A stretch of DNA of 5,768 bases from Deltaproteobacteria bacterium RBG_13_49_15 (GCA_001797695.1 MGQD01000037.1:1-5768), one strand, 5' to 3'. Positions 1 through 5,521 are shown, counted from the first letter of the stretch. The notes: generated by a model from the sequence alone, not told the origin. Made by a program: numbers and translations.

Positions 1-111
1 GCTTTATAAATGCTGCTGATTTTATCCTTGTTTCTTCTCTCTGGTCGACTGAAAATTAAGCAGCGCCTGCGGTTTGGAGTCTGCTTGAATGGCTGGTTGG
101 CCGCTCCTATC

Positions 112-423
112 TTAGATATCGAGGGCAAAGCGGATTGCACGCCCGACATCAATCATCTTTGACTGAGGTAAGGATGTGATCAATGGTCCCATTTTCGCCT
201 TGAACACGGTCTGCAAATGGTCACAATTGATAGCGCAATCCTTCGGCATGCCGTCGGACTTTGAGAGAAATACCTCGGACGGTATATTGCGGACCGTAGT
301 TGTTATGGGAGCGATTGTTACCTCGCCAAGATATTCCAACACGGAATCTCGTGTAAGGATAAGAACGGGCCGTTTTTTGTCTGGCGGTAGAAACTTGTAC
401 CATCGTATTTCGCCGTGTTTCAT
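112..423 (-). CDS. MazF/PemK-family type II toxin (predicted mRNA endoribonuclease)
   Basis: The 103-residue product has the length and layout of a MazF/PemK toxin, a family of small SH3-like-barrel ribonucleases that cut mRNA in the cytoplasm when the antitoxin is lost. Visible family features are the N-terminal GEIRWY strand (residues 4-9), the KRPVLILT segment with the conserved Arg18-Pro19, the PITTTVR strand (39-45) carrying the usual Ser/Thr position, the SEVFLS segment (49-54) and the NCDHLQTV motif (66-73). The ATG overlaps the stop of the upstream antitoxin gene as ATGA (420-423), the normal arrangement for translational coupling, and the GGGGTGA run in the antitoxin's last codons can act as its Shine-Dalgarno. 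The reading frame is intact from start to TAA, with no truncation. Cleavage specificity cannot be read from the sequence. Family assignment is secure; activity is inferred. Confidence 0.88.
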   Translation of the reverse strand: MKHGEIRWYKFLPPDKKRPVLILTRDSVLEYLGEVTIAPITTTVRNIPSEVFLSKSDGMPKDCAINCDHLQTVFKAKMGPLITSLPQSKMIDVGRAIRFALDI

Positions 424-653
424 TCGTCACCCCAAGCCTGCTCGGTTTCCCAAACCGAAAACTCGTCGGCAGAAACCGGTTGCCGTTCGTACCCCCGGCG
501 ATGCTTCTGCTCTTGTTGCTCAAGGCTATAACGGACAAGCGCGTCGCGAAGTGCCTTTCTTGCGAAAGCAGACCGCGTTGTGCATAGTTCCTTTGAAACA
601 CGGTCGACCGCTTTGACAAGATTATCATCAAGGGTCATTTGGATGGTTCTCAT
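420..653 (-). CDS. Ribbon-helix-helix (CopG/MazE-like) antitoxin
   Basis: The 77-residue product starts MRTIQMTLDDNLVKAVDRVS, a typical ribbon-helix-helix DNA-binding fold: a short beta strand (about residues 2-7) followed by two helices with TTRSAFARKALRDAL (about 25-39). The C-terminal tail is acidic and aromatic (DEFSVWETEQAWGDE), as expected for the flexible segment that wraps and neutralises a MazF toxin. It is the first gene of the pair and should also autorepress the operon together with the toxin. The frame can be opened 15 bases further upstream at a TTG (668), but GGAGG lies 6 bases before the ATG at 653 and the conserved strand begins right after this ATG, so 653 is preferred. The pairing with the MazF gene at 112-423 makes the role quite sure, although RHH proteins alone could be any small repressor. 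Confidence 0.85.
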   Translation of the reverse strand: MRTIQMTLDDNLVKAVDRVSKELCTTRSAFARKALRDALVRYSLEQQEQKHRRGYERQPVSADEFSVWETEQAWGDE

Positions 654-657
654 ATTA

Positions 658-664
658 CACCTCC
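658..664 (-). promoter_or_regulatory. Shine-Dalgarno site that fixes the antitoxin start
   Basis: On the minus strand GGAGGTG is followed by TAAT and ATG. The core GGAGG sits 6 bases from the ATG at 653. The alternative TTG start at 668 would lie just upstream of this site and has no comparable signal of its own. Confidence 0.75.
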
Positions 665-680
665 GCAATGTGGTTTTTTA

Positions 681-691
681 TAGCTATGCTA
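681..691. promoter_or_regulatory. Palindrome overlapping the -10 box, candidate autoregulatory operator
   Basis: TAGC-TAT-GCTA is a perfect inverted repeat with a 3-base centre, and it contains the -10 box of the toxin-antitoxin promoter. A second, wider inverted repeat, ATGTGG (668-673) and CCACAT (694-699), brackets the same area. RHH antitoxins normally bind short palindromes over their own promoter, so this is the natural operator candidate. The two repeats are not concentric, so which one is bound is open. Confidence 0.45.
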
Positions 692-714
692 ATCCACATC
701 GCTGGTCTTGTCAA
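686..714 (-). promoter_or_regulatory. Sigma-70-type promoter of the toxin-antitoxin operon
   Basis: Read on the minus strand, a perfect TTGACA (709-714) is separated by exactly 17 bases from TAGCAT (686-691, four of six matches to TATAAT). A transcription start near 679 would give a leader of about 26 bases before the antitoxin ATG at 653, containing its Shine-Dalgarno. Position, spacing and direction all fit; transcription itself is not demonstrated. Confidence 0.65.
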
Positions 715-963
715 ATGAGTCTTTGCGGCCAACAATTATTATACTGGATCGGTTTATTCCTTTGATTTATGCTTAATCATATTATTTTTTACCAAAGAAA
801 CAAATAATTCATGAAGAAAAATAGCCTTAACTGCCGTAAATGATCTTTAATATCATATTATCAGAATCCGTATATCGTAGACAGGAACTTTACCCTGCAG
901 TTGCATAAAAAACATGACAAGGTATAGAAAAAAAGAATGATAACAGGGCTGATTTATTAGAGG
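715..963. other. AT-rich intergenic region without a recognisable gene
   Basis: No reading frame here has a credible start, Shine-Dalgarno and protein-like composition. The stretch follows the end of the GTPase gene and precedes the toxin-antitoxin promoter in the minus-strand direction. It holds a perfect 13-base AT palindrome, TAATAT-C-ATATTA (848-860), and a related TTAATCATATTAT at 773-785. After the GTPase stop, a minus-strand run of seven T (930-937 area) follows only a weak, mismatched AT-rich stem, so no terminator is called. Confidence 0.5.
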
Positions 964-1986
964 TTAGAATTCAACGATACACTTTTTAAGGTTTTGAAGT
1001 GTTTGGTCTCCGCTGATTCCCCATCCGATAAAGGCGAGCCGGGTCTCCGGCTCTCCGTCCCAGGGCGACCACTCCCATTTCCCTCCTACGAAATTGAGCA
1101 TGAGAGTGCGGTCCGGAAAACGGACCAGTCCCTTGACGCGGAAGACCTCCCACGGCAAAAGAGCTAAAAATTTCTTAAAAGAGGCCTCATCCAGCATGAC
1201 GGGGTTCCGGAAGGAGAAGGTCACAAAATAGGAGGCGTTCACAGCATCCCCGGAAAGAGGGATCCTGGAATCCTCATCATGATCATGATGAGGGTCCGGT
1301 TCCGGAACCGGGGTTTTCAAAGACGTCGCTCTATAAAAGTGGATCGGTTTGATGTGGAATGTTTTGGGGGCGGGTTCCATCCAGAGTGTTTCCGGGTCTA
1401 TGGCGCAGTGGATGGTGGGGACGACTTGGGAATCCGGAAACGTCTCATGGATCTCTTTGAGGAAAAGAGGAATGGCTTCTTTTTCAAGCAAATCGATTTT
1501 GTTCAACAGGATCAGATTTCCCATTTCCAATTGGTTGAAAAAAAGCGGCCCGAACACCTCGCGCGCACCCCAATAATCGGCATCCAAAATAGTGACGATT
1601 TTCTTAAGCTCCATACGCTGCCGAAAGCTGGGTTCTCCCAGAACGGATGCTATCGACTTGGGATCCGCAACCCCCGATGTTTCGATCAGTATTCGCCGAG
1701 GTTGGAATTGCTCCCATATGCGGTTCAAGGTCAGGCGCAAGTCGTTGCTGAGGGTGCAGCAGATGCATCCCGAAGTCAGTTCAATGATGTCGGAACCCGC
1801 ATTTTTAAGCATCAGTCCGTCGATTCCGATATCGCCGAATTCATTCACCAGCACAACAGTTCCTGAGAGATCGGTCTCCCAGGAGATGATCCGGCTTAAC
1901 AATGTCGTTTTTCCGGACCCCAAAAAGCCCGTCAGTATCATGATATGGGTTTTTTTCGGCGCCTGATTCGGATGCGGGGCGTTCAT
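964..1986 (-). CDS. CobW/COG0523-family G3E GTPase, putative metal chaperone
   Basis: The 340-residue product is a G3E-family P-loop GTPase. In order it shows a Walker A loop GFLGSGKTT (residues 20-28), NEFGDIGID (48-56), the family hallmark Cys-x-Cys-Cys in GCICC (Cys74, Cys76, Cys77), a Walker B-type ETSGVADP (102-109), the guanine-specifying NKID (162-165), a histidine/aspartate run DPHHDHDED (231-239) and a CobW C-terminal domain (about 251-339, including RVKGLVRF). Such proteins bind Zn, Co or another metal at CxCC and deliver it to a client on GTP hydrolysis; the metal is not readable here. A longer frame opens at TTG 2037, but the ATG at 1986 is preceded by GGTGA and leaves a normal N-terminus. 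The gene follows the flavoprotein gene on the same strand with about 40 bases between, so cotranscription is likely. Confidence 0.88.
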   Translation of the reverse strand: MNAPHPNQAPKKTHIMILTGFLGSGKTTLLSRIISWETDLSGTVVLVNEFGDIGIDGLMLKNAGSDIIELTSGCICCTLSNDLRLTLNRIWEQFQPRRILIETSGVADPKSIASVLGEPSFRQRMELKKIVTILDADYWGAREVFGPLFFNQLEMGNLILLNKIDLLEKEAIPLFLKEIHETFPDSQVVPTIHCAIDPETLWMEPAPKTFHIKPIHFYRATSLKTPVPEPDPHHDHDEDSRIPLSGDAVNASYFVTFSFRNPVMLDEASFKKFLALLPWEVFRVKGLVRFPDRTLMLNFVGGKWEWSPWDGEPETRLAFIGWGISGDQTLQNLKKCIVEF

Positions 1987-2014
1987 AAGATTCACCAGTA
2001 ACAAGTTTATTAAT

Positions 2015-2027
2015 ACCGGCGCCCGGT
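2015..2027 (-). other. Short GC-rich hairpin between the flavoprotein and GTPase genes
   Basis: ACCGG-GCG-CCGGT (minus strand) forms a 5-bp stem with a 3-base loop, beginning at the flavoprotein's stop codon. It is followed by ATTAATAAAC, not a T run, so it does not look like an intrinsic terminator. It could stabilise the upstream message or lower expression of the GTPase gene. The stem is short and may be incidental. Confidence 0.3.
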
Positions 2028-3985
2028 TACACGGCAACCGTAATCACCTGATAGCATCTTAAACATCTCTCGGCTTCGGATACGGCTTCCTGGGCTGAAA
2101 ATCCGGATTCCACTTCATCGAAATTCGATTTTCGGATTTCCGGCGGGAGCGCTTTGGCGTGCAGCCGCTTGCGGGGTTCCACTTTTTTGATCTCTTCCTT
2201 CGGATCATAGACGTTTACGATTTTAAACAACTTATCAAAATAATGCTCGGTTTCGTATTCTAAAGGGATCTGATTGATCATCCGGTCGATGCTCTGCGCC
2301 GCCTTTCTCCCTCCGGCACATGCGGTGATCAGGGCATCCGGACCGGTTTCACAGTCCCCGGCAAAAAAGAGCTTCGGGCGGCTGCTCTGTTTCGTGAACT
2401 CATCCACAACCATCGTATTCCAGGGGCTGGTTTGAACCCCTTCGATCCCCTCTAAAAATGACAGATCTATTTTCTGGCCGATGGCGGAAATGATGGTGTC
2501 GCACTCAAAGATAAACTCAGATCCTTCAACGGGCATCGGGCGCGGCCTTCCGCTTTTATCCGGTTCTCCCAGCTTCATCCGGATGCATTCAAGGCCGGTC
2601 ACTCTCCCGTTTTCCGCCAGAATCCGTTTTGGGGCGGTCAGGAAATGGAAATTGACCTGTTCCTGTTCGGCGTCGTGGATTTCAGCGCTATCCGAGGGCA
2701 TTTCACTTCGGGTTCTCCGGTAAATCAGATTGACGCTTTCCTTGTTTGTCCGCAGCAAAGAACGGGCGCAGTCAATAGCGACATTACCGCCTCCGATTAC
2801 TGTTGCTTTTTTCCCTTGAGGATACGGATCCAGGCCTTCATTAATCTCTTTTAAATAATTTAATCCGGTGAAAAAACCCTTAATCTTTTCGTTTTCCCCT
2901 TCGATGGCTAATGGGAGGCTCTCCTGAGCGCCGATCCCTACAAAAACGGCGTCGAAATCGTTTTCGAGCTGCGACAATTTCGTTTCTTTTCCGATGGTGT
3001 GGTTATAAATCAGGGTAACGCCCATTCTTTTCAACTGTTCCACTTCCCGTTGAAGGATATTCCGGGGGAGCCGGTAATCGGGAATGCCGACGGCGCTCAT
3101 CCCTCCGGGTTCGGCGAGTCGTTCAAAGAGGGTGATATTGTGCCCTTTTACAGCCAGATGAAAAGCGCAGGTAATCCCTGCAGGACCGCACCCGACAATG
3201 GCAACCTTTCCTGTTTTTGCAGAGGGTGTCACCTCCGGCGCCGGCTCTTTTCCCTCCTTCAGTTCGTGATCCGCCACGAATCGCTTGAGCCCTTTGATCG
3301 AAACCGGTTCGTCCACCAAAGCGCGCCGGCAATGCGTTTCACATGGCCTGAAGCAGACGCGACCGACCGTTCCGGGGAGCGGGAGGCGTTCACGGATGAC
3401 CTTGATCGATTCAGCAAATTTCGTATCCTTGATGTGCTCAATGTATTTGGGAATATCCAGATGGATCGGACAGGCGTCGATACAGGGGGCCGTCAGTTTT
3501 GAATAATAGGTCCCCGGGATAACGGGTTTTGCTCCTTTGGCTGCCTGGGCAAAATCATCGGAAAAGTATTTCAACGCCTGCAAAAAGGGGCTTGGACCGA
3601 TTTTTCCGATGCTGCATTTTGCATTGCTCACGATGGCTTCGGCGGCAGATCCCATAAATTCAATGTCTTCACCCGTGGCTTCTCCCTTGGCGATATCCTG
3701 AAGAACCTCAATCATCTCCTTCCATCCTGTCTTGCAGTAATTGCATCGGTCGCATGTCTTGGAATGGCTTAAAACAGCTTCTATGTATCCCCTGCAAAGG
3801 TCGACGATATCGACTTCAGGCGAACGGATTACAATCCCGTTCCATCCCATCAACGCCTTAATTTTTTTATTTTCGGTAAAATATTCGGGCAATTCAATGG
3901 TTGTCTGCTTTTCTAAGTCTTGATCCTTTTTCCCGCGGTTGTCGATGATGCTTTTTCCCCAGGAGCTGAAAAGAATATCTCCCAT
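2027..3985 (-). CDS. Iron-sulfur flavoprotein: NuoF C-terminal cluster domain fused to GltD-like NAD(P)H oxidoreductase
   Basis: The 652-residue product is a modular cytoplasmic electron carrier. Residues about 45-145 match the end of NuoF-type subunits: Cys78, Cys81, Cys84 and Cys124 form a CxxCxxC...C 4Fe-4S site. Residues about 155-245 are the GltD/dihydropyrimidine-dehydrogenase-type cluster domain, with Cys168, Cys172 and CFRPCETHC (211, 215, 219). An FAD-binding loop GCGPAG follows (265-270), then AEPGGM, an NAD(P)-binding loop GGGNVA (398-403), YRRTRSEMP (422-430) and the FAD-contacting FAGD (541-544). The C-terminus carries RCLRC (640-644), as in many stand-alone GltD-like proteins. 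The NADH- and FMN-binding parts of NuoF are absent. AGGGAGG lies 5 bases before the ATG. It is first in a probable operon with the GTPase gene and divergent from the MtrH-type gene. Electron partner and direction are unknown; GltD itself is unlikely because no glutamate synthase large subunit is present. Confidence 0.85.
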   Translation of the reverse strand: MGDILFSSWGKSIIDNRGKKDQDLEKQTTIELPEYFTENKKIKALMGWNGIVIRSPEVDIVDLCRGYIEAVLSHSKTCDRCNYCKTGWKEMIEVLQDIAKGEATGEDIEFMGSAAEAIVSNAKCSIGKIGPSPFLQALKYFSDDFAQAAKGAKPVIPGTYYSKLTAPCIDACPIHLDIPKYIEHIKDTKFAESIKVIRERLPLPGTVGRVCFRPCETHCRRALVDEPVSIKGLKRFVADHELKEGKEPAPEVTPSAKTGKVAIVGCGPAGITCAFHLAVKGHNITLFERLAEPGGMSAVGIPDYRLPRNILQREVEQLKRMGVTLIYNHTIGKETKLSQLENDFDAVFVGIGAQESLPLAIEGENEKIKGFFTGLNYLKEINEGLDPYPQGKKATVIGGGNVAIDCARSLLRTNKESVNLIYRRTRSEMPSDSAEIHDAEQEQVNFHFLTAPKRILAENGRVTGLECIRMKLGEPDKSGRPRPMPVEGSEFIFECDTIISAIGQKIDLSFLEGIEGVQTSPWNTMVVDEFTKQSSRPKLFFAGDCETGPDALITACAGGRKAAQSIDRMINQIPLEYETEHYFDKLFKIVNVYDPKEEIKKVEPRKRLHAKALPPEIRKSNFDEVESGFSAQEAVSEAERCLRCYQVITVAV

Positions 3986-3990
3986 CTGTT

Positions 3991-3997
3991 CCTCCCT
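3991..3997 (-). promoter_or_regulatory. Strong Shine-Dalgarno of the flavoprotein gene
   Basis: AGGGAGG on the minus strand lies 5 bases before the ATG at 3985. This supports that start, since the frame has no equally good signal further in. Confidence 0.7.
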
Positions 3998-4080
3998 AAA
4001 AATGATTGTGAACTTAGAATCGGGCCAATGAAAAACCGTTCAGAAGATGTTCCCGAACCCTTTTGCATAGAGGGGATAAG

Positions 4081-4146
4081 ATGTCAATGAATTCAATTTG
4101 CAGAACTTTAAAATCATCTATTATCGCTTTAAAAATCGTCTTTTAG
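4081..4146 (+). CDS. Possible 21-residue leader peptide
   Basis: A short open frame, ATG to TAG, follows GAGGGG (4070-4075) with a 5-base spacer, a good Shine-Dalgarno arrangement. The predicted peptide has no recognisable similarity and contains one Cys, one Arg and a run of Ile, Leu and Ser. Its stop codon falls inside the hairpin at 4135-4151, and it lies about 160 bases upstream of the MtrH-type gene on the same strand. It could be a translated leader or chance; AT-rich spacers often contain such frames. Confidence 0.2.
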   Translation: MSMNSICRTLKSSIIALKIVF

Positions 4147-4151
4147 ACGAT
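4135..4151. other. Perfect 7-bp hairpin in the divergent spacer
   Basis: ATCGTCT-TTT-AGACGAT is a perfect inverted repeat with a 3-base loop. On the minus strand it is followed by TTTT plus AAAG, which resembles a weak intrinsic terminator or attenuator upstream of the flavoprotein gene. On the plus strand no T run follows. It could also be a protein-binding palindrome. Confidence 0.4.
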
Positions 4152-4282
4152 GGTCAATGATTTTCATTTCTGTAATAAAATAGAAGGAAATGGCTTTATG
4201 GATCCAGGGTTCAATAGTTCCCGGGTTAAAGTGAAAAATCAACAAAAAAAAGGGGCGGGAAAGGGGTATGTATTCGTCAATG

Positions 4283-4304
4283 ATTGTTTGACAATTAAAG
4301 GAGG
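4283..4304 (+). promoter_or_regulatory. Inverted repeat abutting the strong Shine-Dalgarno of the MtrH-type gene
   Basis: ATTGT-TTG-ACAAT (4283-4295) is a perfect inverted repeat; in RNA it can extend by one G-U and one T(U)-A pair. It ends two bases before AAAGGAGG (4297-4304), which sits 5 bases before the ATG at 4310. The same stretch holds GTCAA-N7-TTGAC (4276-4292). This placement suits an operator or an RNA fold that limits ribosome access. The Shine-Dalgarno itself is certain enough to fix the start. Confidence 0.4.
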
Positions 4305-4309
4305 AAGGT

Positions 4310-5293
4310 ATGGAGAAATTTAAAAAAGATCCCATGGTTTGTAAAATCGGAGACGTGACATTTGCCGGTCAACCCGGAGATTATCCTACCGTGTGTTGCT
4401 TTTCGATCTTTCAGGAAAGCGATAAGCTCTTTGACAAGGGGAGCCGAAGAAAAGGATTTAATGAAAAGAAAGCGGAGGAGCTTCTCAAAACAGCCGATAA
4501 ATTCACCAAGGAAACAGGGGTGCCGGCAATGGCGGACATCGTGGCGAGTCCGGGCGAAAAATTTAATAAATATATCGATTTTGTGACATCAGTCAGCAAT
4601 ATGCCGTTCTGCGTGGATGCCATTATGATGAGGACGAAACTGGACGGCGCCGCCTACTGTGCTGAAAAAGGGCTTTTGGACCGGATGTTTTACAACAGTA
4701 TCACCGTTTGGGAACAGGATCTCGAGACCGAAGTCAAAGAGATGAAGGAGATCGGCGTTAAAAACGCGCTTCTAGTCGCGTTCGACACGAACGATTCGAC
4801 ACCCAACGGCCGGATTACCGGGGCTCAGAAGTTGTTGGATGTCATAGACAAAGTGGGGCTGAAACTGAAAAACATTATCGTGGATACTACAACCCTCAAC
4901 GCTCCTGCCAACGCATTGTGCGGTATTGCGAATAAAATGATCAAGGAGAAATGGGGTTTTGCAACGGCCAGCGCCCCCAGCAACGGCTCCTATATGGAGT
5001 TAAAGCGTTTTAAAGAAATGTTTGAGTATAAGGGATGGGCCGGATTTGATGCAGCGGTTGAAGCCCTGTCGGCTTTTTATTACAACGATTTGATGTTCAC
5101 CGGGCCCATGGCGGGTGTGCCGAGGGTAATGACGGCTGTTGCTCTAGCCGATGCGTTTCTGGCTACCTCGATGTATAACACCACCCGGCAGCTCCCTAAG
5201 GATCCGAATCATCCTCTTGTCAAACTGTTCCCCTCATTTTCGGAACAGCTCAAAGTGGCGTGGGAAAAACCGAGTGATTTAAAGAAAATGTAA
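4310..5293 (+). CDS. MtrH-family corrinoid:tetrahydropterin methyltransferase
   Basis: The 327-residue product resembles the H subunit of methanogen tetrahydromethanopterin S-methyltransferase over its whole length. It starts with the family-typical IGDVTFAGQPGDYPTV (residues 13-28) and then shows FNEKKAEELL (50-59), PAMADIVAS (72-80), the KYIDFV segment (87-92), FYNSI (127-131), VDTTTLNAP (191-199), SAPSNGS (221-227) and GPMAGVPRVMTAVALADAFLA (265-285). Such proteins are cytoplasmic TIM barrels that pass a methyl group between a methyl-corrinoid protein and the pterin; bacterial members use tetrahydrofolate in demethylation of glycine betaine and similar methyl donors. It has no membrane segment. 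Other Mtr subunits, an MttB-type methyltransferase and a corrinoid protein are all missing nearby, so the donor is unknown. AAAGGAGG precedes the ATG and a strong terminator follows, so it appears monocistronic. Confidence 0.87.
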   Translation: MEKFKKDPMVCKIGDVTFAGQPGDYPTVCCFSIFQESDKLFDKGSRRKGFNEKKAEELLKTADKFTKETGVPAMADIVASPGEKFNKYIDFVTSVSNMPFCVDAIMMRTKLDGAAYCAEKGLLDRMFYNSITVWEQDLETEVKEMKEIGVKNALLVAFDTNDSTPNGRITGAQKLLDVIDKVGLKLKNIIVDTTTLNAPANALCGIANKMIKEKWGFATASAPSNGSYMELKRFKEMFEYKGWAGFDAAVEALSAFYYNDLMFTGPMAGVPRVMTAVALADAFLATSMYNTTRQLPKDPNHPLVKLFPSFSEQLKVAWEKPSDLKKM

Positions 5294-5306
5294 CGTTTTT
5301 CGCTTC

Positions 5307-5355
5307 AAAGGAGTGCGGCTTGGCAGGCAAATCAGCATGTTGCCGCACTCCTTTT
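5307..5355 (+). terminator. Intrinsic terminator after the MtrH-type gene, possibly bidirectional
   Basis: AAAGGAGTGCGGC (5307-5319) pairs perfectly with GCCGCACTCCTTT (5342-5354): a 13-bp stem, a 22-base loop and a TTTT end. It begins 14 bases after the TAA. The stem's own A/T ends give a short U run in both directions, so it could also stop transcription coming from the right. The loop is larger than usual. Confidence 0.75.
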
Positions 5356-5518
5356 ACGACTTCCAAGTTGTCTGCTGCGAAATCCGGAGTGTCGTTTTCG
5401 ACAATACCATCAAAGACGCCTTCCATTCCTTGAGCGGCCCCGATCGATAGTCCATACGGATTTCACCTGATGAATTCAGATCAAAAGGAACACCGACGAA
5501 ATCATCTTGCCGATCGGA
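5354..5518 (-). pseudogene. Possible 3' remnant of an unidentified convergent gene
   Basis: A 54-codon open stretch ends at TAA 5354-5356, directly at the terminator stem, and has a fairly protein-like composition, for example FVGVPFDLNSSGEIRMDY followed by SGPLKEWKASL. It has no plausible start with a Shine-Dalgarno; the first ATG lies well inside, and a stop closes the frame at 5519-5521. No family is recognised. It may be the tail of a decayed gene sharing the bidirectional terminator, or chance. A short open frame continuing in another register up to about 5575 could reflect a frameshift, but this is weak. Confidence 0.2.
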
Positions 5519-5521
5519 TTA

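Larger units (their letters stand above)
4024..4283. repeat. Four GYCAATGA direct repeats in the divergent control region
   Basis: The 8-mer GTCAATGA occurs exactly at 4083-4090, 4153-4160 and 4276-4283, and a one-base variant GCCAATGA at 4024-4031; all have the same orientation. The second and third copies extend to GTCAATGATT. On the minus strand they read TCATTGRC. Their restriction to the gap between two divergent genes suggests regulator-binding sites. The irregular spacing (starts 59, 70 and 123 bases apart) argues against a tight cooperative array. Confidence 0.4.

Noticed and set aside
61..71. GCAG-CGC-CTGC hairpin after the toxin gene as its terminator
   Set aside because: The stem is just 4 bp and is followed by TTAATTTTC rather than a clean T run.
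176..631. Alternative frames over the toxin-antitoxin genes, on both strands
   Set aside because: The MazF and RHH frames have family motifs, an ATGA overlap and a ribosome site; the alternatives have none.
848..860. AT-only palindrome TAATAT-C-ATATTA as a regulator site
   Set aside because: It consists almost wholly of A and T in an AT-rich spacer and is not near a promoter; chance is the simpler explanation.
1279..1866. Long plus-strand open frame opposite the GTPase gene
   Set aside because: It is antisense to a gene with clear G3E motifs and its translation has no recognisable domain or ribosome site; it is a shadow frame.
2999..3502. Plus-strand open frame opposite the flavoprotein gene
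   Set aside because: It mirrors the conserved FAD and Fe-S coding region on the other strand and has no independent evidence.
4082..4087. Minus-strand TTGACA as -35 of the flavoprotein gene
   Set aside because: The expected -10 position carries AAAAGG; the nearest TATGCA is only 12 bases away, so spacing fails.
4152..4181. TAAAAT (4176-4181) as a -10 box for the MtrH-type gene
   Set aside because: The hexamer is good but no acceptable -35 lies 16-18 bases upstream (only GTCAAT/GGTCAA), so the promoter is not called.
4244..4266. Purine-rich tract with GGGG, GGG and GGGG as a G-quadruplex; or the minus strand as a C-rich/T8 terminator
   Set aside because: Only three G runs of three or more are present, and no stem precedes the T8 on the minus strand.
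4288..4293. Perfect TTGACA as a -35 box for the MtrH-type gene
   Set aside because: It lies only a few bases before the Shine-Dalgarno, so a start 35 bases downstream would fall inside the coding sequence and leave out the ribosome site.
4129..4335. Minus-strand 68-codon frame across the divergent spacer
   Set aside because: It overlaps the start and ribosome site of the MtrH-type gene, has no Shine-Dalgarno and is phenylalanine/isoleucine-rich as expected from AT-rich spacer DNA.
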